Assembly: GCA_017391675.1 (NCBI GenBank)
Contig: JAFOXR010000039.1
Span: 1 to 37,140, forward strand
DNA length: 37,140 nucleotides
From: Muribaculaceae bacterium
GTDB taxonomy: Bacteria; Bacteroidota; Bacteroidia; Bacteroidales; Muribaculaceae
Direction: 5' to 3'
Shown here: in pieces, positions 25,285 through 35,709 of the stretch
Position numbering within the stretch: position 1 is the stretch's first letter
Layout: the number at the start of each line of letters is the position of its first letter
Position numbers and translations under genes: made by a program
The notes under the pieces: generated by a model
Told to the model about the DNA's origin: nothing
Databases searched by the model: none
Seen by the model: the letters and a program-made list of their open reading frames with translations, nothing else

Positions 25285-25320
25285 AAAATAAGGCGCATCT
25301 TTTGAAAGATACGCCCTATT
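25282..25320 (-). terminator. Intrinsic terminator after the broken GHL10 copy D
   Basis: On the minus strand AATAGGGCG (25320-25312) pairs with CGCCTTATT (25295-25287), with one G-T wobble, and the stem continues through ATCTTT/AAAGAT. A run of seven T (25288-25282) follows. It lies 24 bases past the stop codon and is a textbook intrinsic terminator, homologous to the one after copy C. Confidence 0.8.
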
Positions 25321-25344
25321 CTTATCGTTAAAATTGAAGTTCCC

Positions 25345-28196
25345 TTACTTCAATACCACTTTTTGCTTGTAAGATTTACCATTAACCATTGCCACTGCAA
25401 TGTAGATACCTGCTGGTACATTCACTTCAAGTTCGGCAGCATTGTTAATGCTTGCCACTTGTGCGCCCATCATATTGTAAACACCGATGCTTTGAGCCGC
25501 TTCACTCACCTTCACGATGTTTCCGGCAGCCGAGATTGACACACCACCGGCGATTGTTTCTTCAACGCTCGACGCGGCAGAATCCTTTATTTCATAAGCG
25601 CAAAGACCTACACCGGGCACATAGTAGTAAACTCTCACCATGTCTTCGCCCACTTGCACATAGTCTACACTTGCTTGCGCAGTACCGCTATTGGTTGTAC
25701 CCATACCGTTTCTTGGCAAAGTCCACAAGTAGTTCATCGTGTCAAAACTCATATTCTTTGACGAAGAAGATGCCATTGTAAACTTATATCCTTCTTGATC
25801 ATCGGCACTTGAATATGTCATGTAGTACATATTATTTAGAGTGAAGAAAGTACCACCATTAGCCCAGTAAGAAGTAGGAGACAATGATTTATTTTCGGTA
25901 AACGATTCCGACAAACGGCCATTTGCAAACAAGTAACGAGACCATGCAGTATTTCCACCATCAATATAGAATGCAGTAGTCGATGCAGGCACCACGCGTG
26001 GAGCAGTACCGAAGTCGGTCGCTGTTTCCGGGTAGAATTGTGCTACGGTACACACTTGTTCCGAAACCTGAGTTCCACCTTCAAAGTTCCAACGAACTAC
26101 CGATGCAGATGATGAAATAGCAGCATATACTGTGAATTTACCTGTTGTCACATCTCCCCAAAGAGCAACATGGTCGATGCGTGGATTTTCTACATTAGGA
26201 ATTGTACTTGTAACTATAAGCGAAGCAACTTCGGTCAACGCACCTGTTTCAAGATTTACAAGATGAACCTTTACAGGAGTAGTTTTGGCATTAGTTGTAA
26301 GATTGGTTACACACACATTTCCACTTTGATCTTTAATAACATCATTACAAGGATATAGACCGACCGATGCCTCTGCACCAAGTTTGATATCCCCTACTGT
26401 TGCACCTGTTGCACCATTAATCTTGCGTAGATAAGTGGCAGCAGTAGATGAATTAGCCTCACGACCTGCAATGTATACATAGTCACCCACGGCACAGAAC
26501 GCACGATTCAAGCCGCCGTTTTCAGCAAATGTGATACCTCCGTTATCAACGGTCTTAAACCATACACATTCTACCGATACTGTGCCATTATTATCATAAA
26601 ATTCGCCATCGCACCGGGTTCCGGACCGTTATAATCAAAGTCGGTTGTTGCCGCTGCATGTTCATTTCCGTATCCGTCATACACACACACTGCATACCAA
26701 TATCCACTTTGCAGATTAGACGAGATTGAGAAAGTAGGTAAATAGCTTACTCCTTGCAAATATTTAGCATCAAAGCCATCGCCATCGCTATTCATTGCTG
26801 CTTTTTGAGATACTGTTGTAGGTATTGCATACACTGAATAACGAATAGTTGACATACCATCGGTTACAGGATCCCATGATAGCTTGCCATCGGTATAAAC
26901 AAGACCGGTTACTGCATTGTAACTTTTTGCTTTCTTCCAATCTACCACAGGGACAAGAGCCTTTGTCTGGAAACAGTTTTGTGCCAGATAATCACCATGA
27001 GCTTTGTAAGGCGAACATAAATACTGGATACTGTAAAAATTTGAGCCGAACGCTTTTAAACCAAGAGCTGCAGCATATTCACGCGATTGCTTGATATTGG
27101 TAACATGTTCTTTATAGTGAGCTTCTGTGTTTCCCAAATCGGCCTGACTGCCCATTGATGTAACAAGGTCATAAATATTAACACTCATGCTGCAGTGCAC
27201 ATTCTTGAAATGCGCTGCCAATTCGTACCACCATTTAGCTAAAGGTCCAAACTTTGCAAGACGGTGGTCATTGTGCCAATAGACTTGCGGAGACATATAA
27301 TCCACAATGTGATTGGCCATCCAGTAAAGAGGATCGGCATATAGAGATTTGTATTGCCCGTCATATCCCGCAGGACACATTGTCAAGCCGTATTTGCTCG
27401 CCGATGCACCGGCAGTTCCCGGAGGAGCAAGACCAAAACGCACTTCAGGGCGAACATCTTGAATCATGTCATAAATTTCCTTGATTGCATCGTTTACATT
27501 TTGACGGCGCCAGTCTCCTATTGTCATTGAAGTGCCGCTATTTTTCCAAAGATTATAGTCGGCTGCTGTTGAATTTTCGGCCATTCCTCCACTAGGATAG
27601 AAATAGTCATCAAAAATCATACCTTCAACGCTGTACTTTGTGATGATTTCTTTACACACATTTACAATGTGAGCACGCACAGCTGGCAATGCTGGATTCA
27701 TAACTATATATGAACCATTACTCAACAACCAACCCTTGCTCTTGATTTCTTCATCAAATGGCGTAGTCCATCTATTGAGATCACCCGAACTAGCCCAACG
27801 GAACGGATTTACCCATGCATAAATCTCAAGTCCTCGCTTGTGACATTCTTCCACGGCATATTTCAACGGATCCCAACCAGGATGTTGACCACGAACACCT
27901 GTCATCTGGTCGGCCCATGGTTCATAGCTTGATTCATACAACGCATCACTCATTGATCGCACTTGAAAACACACGGTTGTCATATTCAATTCTACCATGC
28001 GATCCAGTATTGCATTCAACGAAGACTTTTGCTGCGCAATTACCGTCTCGGATATGCCTTTTTGTTTTGGCCAGTCAATATTGGCTACAGTGGCAAGCCA
28101 TGCCGAACGGAATTCGCGCTTTGGGTTAGCAGCTTGCATTGCACTTGCTACCATTAACACCGCCAAAAGGGCTGTAAATAATCGTTTCTTGAACAT
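25345..28196 (-). pseudogene. GHL10 (DUF187) glycoside-hydrolase-like protein, short copy D, broken by a one-base frameshift
   Basis: Two adjacent frames together make one 950-residue paralogue of copy C. The first (28196 to 26571) encodes a signal peptide (1-22), the GHL10 barrel with MIFDDYFYPSGG, and the FN3-like domain up to DFDYNGPEPGA, then 12 out-of-frame residues and a stop. The second carries the beta region (NRAFCAVGDYVYIAGR) and the T9SS-like domain ending YKQKVVLK. At 26610-26612 the coding strand reads GGTGCGAT where copy C has GGTGCCGAT: one C is missing. No homopolymer longer than two is involved. As written, the product would be 541 residues, secreted but lacking the sorting domain. 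The rest of both frames is undamaged, so the change is recent or a sequencing error. Promoter and terminator are intact. Confidence 0.85.
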
Positions 28197-28239
28197 TTTA
28201 TATTCTATTAATTGTTGATTTTCTGCATATTAACGAGCG

Positions 28240-28270
28240 CAAAGTTAGAAATAAAAATTCATATATCAGA
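28240..28270 (-). promoter_or_regulatory. Probable promoter for GHL10 copy D
   Basis: On the minus strand TAACTTTG (28247-28240) is an exact -7 box about 44 bases upstream of the ATG. Nineteen bases further upstream the -33 position reads TCTG, one base off TTTG, next to the pgi terminator hairpin. Confidence 0.45.
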
Positions 28271-28300
28271 AAGCACGAAACCATGCTGTTCCGTGCCTTT
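28270..28300 (-). terminator. Hairpin terminator after pgi
   Basis: On the minus strand AAAGGCACGGAAC pairs with GTTTCGTGCTTT with a single bulged G and one G-T pair, around a six-base loop AGCATG. It lies 18 bases past the pgi stop. The tail is AT-rich rather than a clean T-run, so termination may be incomplete. Confidence 0.55.
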
Positions 28301-28318
28301 TGATTATAATAAGTACAA

Positions 28319-29653
28319 TTACTTCAACTTTGCTTGGATAGCTTTGCTTTCTTCTTCGTAGCCAGGCTTATTAAGAAGAGCAAACATATTACGCTTGTAG
28401 TCCTCCACTCCTGGCTGGTTAAACGGATTCACTTCTAGTATATAACCGCTTATACCACAACCTATTTCAAAGAAATAGATAAGTTCACCCAAGCACTTTT
28501 CGTCAAGACGAGGAAGCGTGATAATCATATTTGGCACACCACCGTCAACATGAGCAATGCGAGTACCTAGCTCGGCCATCTTATTCACTTCGTCAATGCG
28601 CTTTCCTGCAATATAATTCAATCCGTCAAGGTTGGCTTCATCGCTAGGAATCACCATGTTGTGAGACTGTTCTTCTACAGTGATAACTGTTTCGAAAATT
28701 GTACGCTCACCGTCTTGAATCCATTGTCCCATAGAATGAAGGTCGGTAGTGAAATCAACCGATGCAGGGAAAATGCCCTTCTTGTCCTTGCCTTCGCTTT
28801 CGCCATACAACTGTTTCCACCATTCAGCAAAATAGTGAAGTTTAGGATTGTAATTAACAAGGATTTCAATCTTCTTGCCTGCCTGATACAACGCATTGCG
28901 AGTTGTAGCATACTTCATTGCTATATTATCTTCACCAGCCTCAGCTGTTGCCTTCTGCATAGCGCGCGCACCTTCTACAAGCGCCTTGATATCATATCCT
29001 GCAACGGCAATAGGAAGAAGGCCTACTGGAGTAAGAACCGAGAAACGGCCACCCACATTGTCGGCGATAACAAATGTCTTGTAACCTTCTTCGGTAGCAA
29101 GCTTACGCAAAGCGCCTTTCTTTGCATCGGTAATAGCTACAATTAGCTTTGATGCTCCCGCCTTGCCCTCTTGCGCTTCCAACAGTTCCTTAAGAATGCG
29201 GAACGCGATAGCAGGTTCAGTGGTTGTACCCGACTTTGAAATAACTATAATACCGAATTTCTTTCCCTTAAGAAGTTCTACCAATTCGTAGGTATAGTCT
29301 TCGCCAATATTTTGTCCTGCAAAAAGCACTCTTGGGCCTTTTGCTGGCTTGTATTCTGCAAATGAATCGCTTAGAGCAGAAATTACAGCTTTTGCACCAA
29401 GATAGCTACCTCCAATACCAATAGCAACCACATATTCGCAACCGTCAAAAGCCTTTGCGGCATCATTAATTTCGTCCAGCAAAGCTTCTGGCATTTCTCC
29501 TGGCAGTTTCACCCAACCAAGAAAATCATTTCCAGCGCCTGTTCCCTTGTCTAATTTCTCAATAGCATCGGCAGCAGCAGGATTCAAAGCCTTTATTGCT
29601 TCTTCACTCACTGTTCCTAGCACATTTTGATTGTTAACCTGAATCTTTTTCAT
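28319..29653 (-). CDS. pgi: Glucose-6-phosphate isomerase
   Basis: This enzyme interconverts glucose-6-phosphate and fructose-6-phosphate in cytoplasmic glycolysis and gluconeogenesis. The 444-residue length matches the short bacterial form (Bacillus type) rather than the 550-residue E. coli type. Family signatures are visible: [30 protein letters not shown] (phosphate loop) and [16 protein letters not shown]. It starts 18 bases after gpsA stops and is the last gene of lysS-gpsA-pgi, closed by a hairpin. Confidence 0.97.
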   Translation of the reverse strand: MKKIQVNNQNVLGTVSEEAIKALNPAAADAIEKLDKGTGAGNDFLGWVKLPGEMPEALLDEINDAAKAFDGCEYVVAIGIGGSYLGAKAVISALSDSFAEYKPAKGPRVLFAGQNIGEDYTYELVELLKGKKFGIIVISKSGTTTEPAIAFRILKELLEAQEGKAGASKLIVAITDAKKGALRKLATEEGYKTFVIADNVGGRFSVLTPVGLLPIAVAGYDIKALVEGARAMQKATAEAGEDNIAMKYATTRNALYQAGKKIEILVNYNPKLHYFAEWWKQLYGESEGKDKKGIFPASVDFTTDLHSMGQWIQDGERTIFETVITVEEQSHNMVIPSDEANLDGLNYIAGKRIDEVNKMAELGTRIAHVDGGVPNMIITLPRLDEKCLGELIYFFEIGCGISGYILEVNPFNQPGVEDYKRNMFALLNKPGYEEESKAIQAKLK

Positions 29654-29672
29654 TCTATTATGAATTAAATAA

Positions 29673-30680
29673 TTATACCAATTGAGCTGCTATTTTCCTT
29701 ATTGCTGCAGCTGGAGAGACTCTGTTGTACAGAATTTCATACATACCCTCAAGAATAGGCATATACACGCCATAAGTCTTGTTGATTTCATATATGCACT
29801 TGGTGCCGTAATAACCTTCCACAACCATTTCCATTTCCATCATGGCCGATTTTACCGACAGACCTCGACCAACCATTGAACCGAAGTTATGATTGCGACT
29901 GAACTTTGAGTAGCAGGTCACAAGCAGGTCACCAAGATAAACCGAATCGCATATGTTTCGTTCACACGGATTCACTTTATTCAGGAATCGGGCCATCTCC
30001 TTGATAGCGTTGCTCACAAGCATAGCCTGGAAATTGTCCCCTATCTTCATGCCGTGAAGTATACCCGATGCAATAGCATATACATTCTTGAGCACTGCCC
30101 CGTATTCAATGCCTGTAACATCACGGGACACCACGGTCTTCATCTTAGGTCCATTCAAGCGTTCACCGAAACGATGGCTCAATTCTTCGTTCTCAGAACC
30201 TACTGTAAGATAAGACATTCGTTCCAATGCTACCTCTTCGGCATGGCAAGCACCGCTCACGACAAGAATATTTTCGGGTTTCACCTTATAGAAGTCACGC
30301 ATATATTCGGTGATAACCACATTTTCATCGGGTACGATACCCTTGATTGCTGTTATCACATACTTGTCGCTGAGGTCTACCGAAATCTTCTTCAAATGCT
30401 CCTTCATGTATGGCGACGGCATCGCAAGCAACAGCGTATCGGCTTTACTGCACACCTCATTGATATCGCTGAAGAATTCTATCCGGCTAGTGTCAAAGCG
30501 CACATCGCTCAAATAAGCCGGGTTGTGCCCAGTGCGTAAGAAATCGGCTATACGGTCGTCGCGCCGCATATACCACATGATTTTTTCTTCCTTGTTATTA
30601 TCCAGCAACAGTTTGGCAAGAGCGGTAGCCCAGCTTCCGCCCCCCATCACTGCTATTTTGCCAGGAAAAACATTATCCAT
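29673..30680 (-). CDS. gpsA: Glycerol-3-phosphate dehydrogenase (NAD(P)+)
   Basis: GpsA reduces dihydroxyacetone phosphate to sn-glycerol-3-phosphate, the backbone for membrane phospholipids. The Rossmann motif is [15 protein letters not shown] (about 11-25). The catalytic Lys region reads TAIKGIV, a second conserved Lys is in [14 protein letters not shown], and the later signature [19 protein letters not shown] is intact. At 335 residues it is full length. It lies 27 bases downstream of lysS and 19 upstream of pgi, so the three are probably one transcript. Confidence 0.96.
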   Translation of the reverse strand: MDNVFPGKIAVMGGGSWATALAKLLLDNNKEEKIMWYMRRDDRIADFLRTGHNPAYLSDVRFDTSRIEFFSDINEVCSKADTLLLAMPSPYMKEHLKKISVDLSDKYVITAIKGIVPDENVVITEYMRDFYKVKPENILVVSGACHAEEVALERMSYLTVGSENEELSHRFGERLNGPKMKTVVSRDVTGIEYGAVLKNVYAIASGILHGMKIGDNFQAMLVSNAIKEMARFLNKVNPCERNICDSVYLGDLLVTCYSKFSRNHNFGSMVGRGLSVKSAMMEMEMVVEGYYGTKCIYEINKTYGVYMPILEGMYEILYNRVSPAAAIRKIAAQLV

Positions 30681-30707
30681 ATCCCTATCTCCCCTCTATG
30701 TTTTGCT

Positions 30708-32438
30708 TTACTTGCCAGCGTTTTCAATCCAGCTTGCGATTTCCTCATTACCTGGATTCTTCAAGCCTAGCTTGTGCTTCTTGTTCAAGCCGCAGATTTC
30801 CTGCATCAATTTGCCTGGATTGGCTTCTTTCATGCTTTCTACGGTCAAGTATCCGGCTTTCTGGATTACTTCTACCCATTCTTCGGGTACGCCTATTTCT
30901 ACATACTTGCTCGCTGCATCGCGCTTAGCGACCTTTTCGGGACGCATTTGCGGGAATAGAAGCACTTCCTGAATAGTGCTTTGACCTGTCATAAGCATAA
31001 CAAGACGGTCCATACCGATACCCATACCCGATGTTGGAGGCATACCGTATTCTAGTGCACGCACGAAGTCTTGGTCGATGAACATTGCTTCATCATCACC
31101 CTTTTCCGACAAGCGAAGCTGTTCCTTGAAGCGTTCTGCCTGGTCGATTGGATCGTTAAGCTCTGAATATGCGTTACACAATTCCTTTCCGTTAACCATA
31201 AGTTCGAAACGCTCAGTAAGGTCAGGATTTGAGCGGTGGCGCTTAGTAAGCGGCGACATTTCCACAGGATAGTCGGTGATGAATGTAGGCTGGATATAGT
31301 TGCCTTCGCAGAATTCTCCGAAGATTTCGTCGATAAGCTTGCCCTTACCCATTGTTTCGTCTACTTCCATCTTCAATTCCTTGCAGATAGCGCGTATTTC
31401 GTCTTCGTCCTTGCCTGTAAGGTCATAACCTGTAAATTCCTTGATACTGTCAAGCATTGTAACGCGCTTGAAAGGTGCCTTGAAGCTTATCATGTGGTCA
31501 CCCACCTTCACTTCATGAGTTCCGTTCACATCATAACATACCTTTTCAAGCATCTTTTCGGTAAAGTCCATCATCCAGTTATAATCCTTATAGGATACAT
31601 ATATTTCCATACAAGTGAACTCTGGGTTGTGAGTGCGGTCCATACCTTCGTTACGGAAGTTCTTACCGAATTCATATACGCCCTCGAAACCGCCCACGAT
31701 AAGACGCTTCAAGTAAAGTTCGTCGGCAATACGCAAGTACAATGGTATGTCAAGAGCATTGTGGTGAGTGATGAACGGACGAGCTGCCGCTCCACCAGGA
31801 ATTGACTGAAGGATAGGGGTCTCAACTTCAAGATATCCCTTGCTGTTGAAATATTCACGCATTGAGCTGTATACCTTAGTACGCTTGATGAAGATTTCCT
31901 TAACTCCTTCATTCACCACCAAGTCAACATAACGCTGACGGTAACGCAATTCTGGATCGTCAAATGCATCATAGACTACACCGTCCTTCATCTTCACGAT
32001 AGGAAGTGGTCGCAACGACTTGCTTAGCACAGTGAGTTCCTTGGCGTGAACTGTGATTTCTCCCATTTGAGTGCGGAACACAAAACCCTTGATTCCTACG
32101 AAATCGCCTATATCAAGCAATTTCTTGAATACGACATTATACATATCCTTGTTTTCATCGGGACAAATGTCGTCGCGGCTTATATACACTTGTATTCTGC
32201 CCTTTGAATCCTGCAATTCCATGAAAGAAGCCTTACCCATAATACGGCGGCTCATCACACGACCGGCAATAGTAACCTCGCGTTCTGGCTCGTCGTCCTT
32301 GAACTCAGCCTTTATATCGGTTGTATGTGCTGTCACTGTATATTCTGCTGCAGGATATGGTTCAATGCCCATATTGCGCAATTCGGCAAGACTGTTGCGT
32401 CTCACGATCTCTTGTTCGCTCAAATCTAGTAAGCCCAT
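30708..32438 (-). CDS. lysS: Lysyl-tRNA synthetase, class II
   Basis: It charges tRNA(Lys) with lysine in the cytoplasm. An N-terminal OB-fold anticodon-binding domain (about 50-160, [26 protein letters not shown]) precedes the class II core, with motif 2 [20 protein letters not shown] and motif 3 [15 protein letters not shown]. At 576 residues it is about 70 longer than E. coli LysS owing to a C-terminal extension after the usual LFPQMRPE end; Bacteroidetes enzymes often carry one. It leads lysS-gpsA-pgi. A -7 box lies about 65 bases upstream. Confidence 0.97.
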   Translation of the reverse strand: MGLLDLSEQEIVRRNSLAELRNMGIEPYPAAEYTVTAHTTDIKAEFKDDEPEREVTIAGRVMSRRIMGKASFMELQDSKGRIQVYISRDDICPDENKDMYNVVFKKLLDIGDFVGIKGFVFRTQMGEITVHAKELTVLSKSLRPLPIVKMKDGVVYDAFDDPELRYRQRYVDLVVNEGVKEIFIKRTKVYSSMREYFNSKGYLEVETPILQSIPGGAAARPFITHHNALDIPLYLRIADELYLKRLIVGGFEGVYEFGKNFRNEGMDRTHNPEFTCMEIYVSYKDYNWMMDFTEKMLEKVCYDVNGTHEVKVGDHMISFKAPFKRVTMLDSIKEFTGYDLTGKDEDEIRAICKELKMEVDETMGKGKLIDEIFGEFCEGNYIQPTFITDYPVEMSPLTKRHRSNPDLTERFELMVNGKELCNAYSELNDPIDQAERFKEQLRLSEKGDDEAMFIDQDFVRALEYGMPPTSGMGIGMDRLVMLMTGQSTIQEVLLFPQMRPEKVAKRDAASKYVEIGVPEEWVEVIQKAGYLTVESMKEANPGKLMQEICGLNKKHKLGLKNPGNEEIASWIENAGK

Positions 32439-32503
32439 GTCTTAATCTATATTTATTTGTTTATTATTATCGTTATTTCAAGGCATTCTCAGCCATTATC
32501 TTG

Positions 32504-32511
32504 CAAAAATA
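32504..32511 (-). promoter_or_regulatory. Possible -7 element for lysS-gpsA-pgi
   Basis: On the minus strand this reads TATTTTTG, an exact -7 box about 65 bases upstream of the lysS ATG. No matching TTTG is found at the expected distance. Confidence 0.35.
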
Positions 32512-32716
32512 CAAAAAAACGCTCATTATACGCCTTTTATCCCAACAATTATTCATCATTATGCGCCTAAATTTGTTCTTGAATACAATTTAGGCTACAA
32601 TTTTAACTTAAAATACCTCTATAATGACAATATACTTCGTAGCATGAACTCCAACCTTCTTCAGAGCGTTTTATTTTGAATTAGGACTTTTATACTACTT
32701 ATAGGGGAATTTTAGA

Positions 32717-32748
32717 ATTGTAATAATGGATTTTTATATCTACTTTTG
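32717..32748 (+). promoter_or_regulatory. Promoter for pldA
   Basis: ATTG at 32717-32720 is followed after 20 bases by TACTTTTG at 32741-32748, an exact Bacteroidetes -7 box with TTG at -33. The ATG of pldA lies 24 bases after the box. Confidence 0.6.
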
Positions 32749-32772
32749 CCGTGAATAATATCCCTAACCAAA

Positions 32773-33615
32773 ATGCTGAAGAGATACGCTGCCATAATAT
32801 TGCTTTTCATCATCGGTTTCACATCATCGGTCCAGGCTCAGATTGTGAAACTGGACAATAAGGAATTTAATGCCGACAGCATTCGCAAAGAATTTGATGA
32901 AGCTCCACATTTTTCTCTATATAAGGACAACTATTTCACGATAGGTACAGCCATAGGTCCTAGACCTAGCGCCACCAATTCCGATGTGAAATTCCAAGTG
33001 AGCATCTCTCAACGCCTCACCAAGAGTACCCTGCCATTCAACACCTACTTGTTCCTATTCTACAATCAGAAGGTGTTCTGGAATGTTTTTGAAAATTCAA
33101 TGCCGGTTCACGACTTCAATTTCAATCCTGGGATAGGTGTAAGTAAGCTGCTCATCGCCAAGGACCGGGTGATAGGTAAGGCTTCGTTACTTATTGAGCA
33201 CGAAAGCAACGGAAGAGATAATGATAATTCACGCAGCTGGAACAAGATATCCTTATGCGGGTCTATTTACATCAGTCCGCAATTCATGATACATGCCAAA
33301 TACTGGATTCCTATTGTTGACGGACAGCATAACCGCGACATATTGCGTTACTGCGGAATATTCCAGAACGGACTGCAAGTGATGAGCAACGACAAGAAAT
33401 ACGGCATGGCTATCACGCTAGTCAAGAGACAGGGGTGGAACCTCAATTTCAACACCATAGTGGAGCTTAACTACCGGCTTTTCAAAAAAGACAACCAGTA
33501 CATGTTCTTGCAGTACTACAATGGATATGGCGACAACCTGCTTGACTACAATAAATTCCATTCCCGCCTACGCTTCGGCATAGTGATAAAGCCCGACTGG
33601 TACAGCGAATACTAG
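32773..33615 (+). CDS. pldA: Outer-membrane phospholipase A (OMPLA/PldA family)
   Basis: PldA is a calcium-dependent outer-membrane beta-barrel enzyme that hydrolyses phospholipids reaching the outer leaflet. A signal peptide (1-22, ending SVQA) precedes 258 mature residues with alternating beta-strand patterns. The catalytic triad is clear in EHESNGRDNDNSRSWNK: His143, Ser145 and Asn157, with the same His-Ser and Ser-Asn spacing as the E. coli enzyme. The length (280) is close to E. coli PldA (289). The C-terminus alternates aromatic and polar residues as in barrel proteins (RLRFGIVIKPDWYSEY). It is a lone plus-strand gene with its own promoter, convergent with the C_GCAxxG gene across a shared terminator. 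Confidence 0.88.
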   Translation: MLKRYAAIILLFIIGFTSSVQAQIVKLDNKEFNADSIRKEFDEAPHFSLYKDNYFTIGTAIGPRPSATNSDVKFQVSISQRLTKSTLPFNTYLFLFYNQKVFWNVFENSMPVHDFNFNPGIGVSKLLIAKDRVIGKASLLIEHESNGRDNDNSRSWNKISLCGSIYISPQFMIHAKYWIPIVDGQHNRDILRYCGIFQNGLQVMSNDKKYGMAITLVKRQGWNLNFNTIVELNYRLFKKDNQYMFLQYYNGYGDNLLDYNKFHSRLRFGIVIKPDWYSEY

Positions 33616-33642
33616 GAAGTTATTTAAAATCGAGGTGTATTC

Positions 33643-33650
33643 TACTTTTG
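33643..33650 (+). promoter_or_regulatory. Orphan -7 box between pldA and the convergent terminator
   Basis: TACTTTTG is an exact -7 match 28 bases after the pldA stop. TTA sits 20 bases upstream in place of TTG. Transcription from here would reach the strong terminator at 33706-33730 after about 75 bases, giving a possible small RNA. Confidence 0.25.
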
Positions 33651-33705
33651 CTTTGTCACAATGTACTTCATCACCCTTAAATAACGACAACTTTATTACA
33701 CAACA

Positions 33706-33730
33706 AAAAAGCACCGTACTGGTGCTTTTT
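33706..33730. terminator. Bidirectional intrinsic terminator between pldA and the C_GCAxxG gene
   Basis: Perfect 10-base arms AAAAAGCACC and GGTGCTTTTT enclose the loop GTACT. A-run and T-run flank the GC-rich stem, so it works for both convergent transcripts. It ends 6 bases from the stop codon of the minus-strand gene. Confidence 0.85.
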
Positions 33731-33736
33731 GTATTT

Positions 33737-34213
33737 CTATTTCAAGCAACGGCGGGCGAAGATGCGGCAAGCCGTTTCTACCATCATGGCGCAGGGCCGC
33801 TTGCTGTAATATTCGGCAGTGCGGGCGCCAGGGGTAGGGGATTCCGCTTTCCCCGAGCGCAATCCAAGCAATTCGGCACAAGTGATTGAGCCGTTTTCCT
33901 GCTTGAAAAGTTCGGCAAGTTCCTGCACTAGTGAATAATTCTCGGCACGCTTCTGCGGTTCTTCAATCGTAGCGCAGCCGTTTTCAAGACCGGCAAGCAT
34001 AAACATTCCGCTTGCAGCACCGCAAGTGAGCCGCATACGGCCGATGCCTCCTCCAAACGATGCACTCATGCGCATCGCCATGTCCTGCGGCACATCATAA
34101 AGGTCGGCAAACGCACCCACTACAGATTGCGCACAATTATATCCACTCTTGAAAAGTTCCACTCCACGAGCCACTCGCGCTTCTATTTCTTCATCGGTCA
34201 ATATCTTTCTCAT
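33737..34213 (-). CDS. C_GCAxxG_C_C family putative redox-active protein
   Basis: This 158-residue protein fits the C_GCAxxG_C_C family, small proteins with conserved cysteines proposed to bind a metal or redox cofactor. Visible features: SGYNCAQSV with C27; a Gly-rich turn and core motif ASFGGGIGRMRLTCGAASGMFMLAGL with C64; and further cysteines at 80, 112, 141, 149 and 156. There is no signal peptide, so it is cytoplasmic. It has its own consensus promoter downstream of gapA. The family's biochemical role is not established. Confidence 0.82.
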   Translation of the reverse strand: MRKILTDEEIEARVARGVELFKSGYNCAQSVVGAFADLYDVPQDMAMRMSASFGGGIGRMRLTCGAASGMFMLAGLENGCATIEEPQKRAENYSLVQELAELFKQENGSITCAELLGLRSGKAESPTPGARTAEYYSKRPCAMMVETACRIFARRCLK

Positions 34214-34232
34214 AACAGCATCTATTTATGCA

Positions 34233-34263
34233 CAAAGGTAATATTTTTGTAGGGGAAAACAAA
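34233..34263 (-). promoter_or_regulatory. Promoter for the C_GCAxxG gene
   Basis: On the minus strand TTTG (34263-34260) precedes TACCTTTG (34240-34233) by 19 bases, a full consensus match. The TTTG is part of the T-tract of the gapA terminator. The leader is about 15 bases. Confidence 0.6.
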
Positions 34264-34291
34264 AAGGCTCGAAGCCGCAGCTTCAAGCCTT
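34257..34291 (-). terminator. Intrinsic terminator after gapA
   Basis: On the minus strand AAGGCT-T-GAAGC pairs with GCTTC-G-AGCCTT around the loop TGCG (one T-G pair), followed by TTTGTTTT. It lies 23 bases past the gapA stop. Confidence 0.8.
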
Positions 34292-34314
34292 AAACTCATA
34301 TAGGTTACGATTTA

Positions 34315-35340
<1,026 letters not shown>

Positions 35341-35459
35341 TTATTTAGTTAAAATATCAATTCCTATTTCTTTAATATAGGTTATGTTCTCGTATTTTTC
35401 TTTTTTACCTAAAACACTGAAAATTATATCGAAGTTAGCTCTCCAATCAATTTTCCCTG

Positions 35460-35467
35460 CAAAAGTA
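35460..35467 (-). promoter_or_regulatory. Possible -7 element for gapA
   Basis: On the minus strand this reads TACTTTTG, an exact -7 box about 135 bases upstream of the gapA ATG. The -33 region is only TTTA-like. If used, the mRNA has a 5' leader of about 130 bases. Confidence 0.4.
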
Positions 35468-35658
35468 ATACTTTTTTTTTGAATAAATGCCTATTGGCAA
35501 TACAAATAATGAAAATTTTCTTTATTTTTGATTATTATCTAATTAATTGAATACTATATAACTTATAAAACAGAGAATTAATGCATGGGCGCAGAATAGG
35601 GCGCTTATTTCAAAAACATAGCGGCAAAAGCGATTGACCTCCGCAAAACTGGTAATTA

Positions 35659-35700
35659 TTTTTATAGAATTTTAATCGGTTTCTAAATCGTCTATAAAAA
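35659..35700. repeat. Inverted repeat upstream of the alkaline phosphatase promoter
   Basis: Arms TTTTTATAGA (35659-35668) and TCTATAAAAA (35691-35700), extendable outward by AATTA/AATTAT with a small gap, bracket 22 bases that contain two AATCG-like half repeats. It ends 10 bases before the -7 box, where an operator could act. Confidence 0.4.
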
Positions 35701-35709
35701 AATTATGCA

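Larger units (their letters stand above)
32439..32772. other. Divergent intergenic region between lysS and pldA
   Basis: This 334-base AT-rich stretch contains no gene I can support. It holds a minus-strand -7 box for lysS (32504-32511), a near-perfect hairpin at 32565-32595 (GCCTAAATTTGT/ACAATTTAGGC, one extra T) and a strong plus-strand promoter at 32717-32748. The remainder shows nothing recognisable. Confidence 0.6.

Noticed and set aside
25345-26511. A separate 388-residue gene starting at a TTG
   Set aside because: It lacks a signal peptide and its start is in the middle of the conserved NRAFCAVGDYVY segment. It is the frameshifted second half of GHL10 copy D.
15274-28196. Polysaccharide utilisation locus in the Sus sense
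   Set aside because: No SusC, SusD, hybrid two-component sensor, ECF/anti-sigma pair or second CAZyme family is present in or beside the array.
33635-33889. Plus-strand 84-residue frame overlapping the C_GCAxxG gene
   Set aside because: It has no ATG-led start or family resemblance and is read antisense through a recognised gene and a terminator.
34226-34234. TTATGCACA, a match to a DnaA box
   Set aside because: It is single, with no cluster of boxes or DNA-unwinding element next to it, so it does not support an origin here despite the parS site. Another match at 23317-23325 lies inside a gene.
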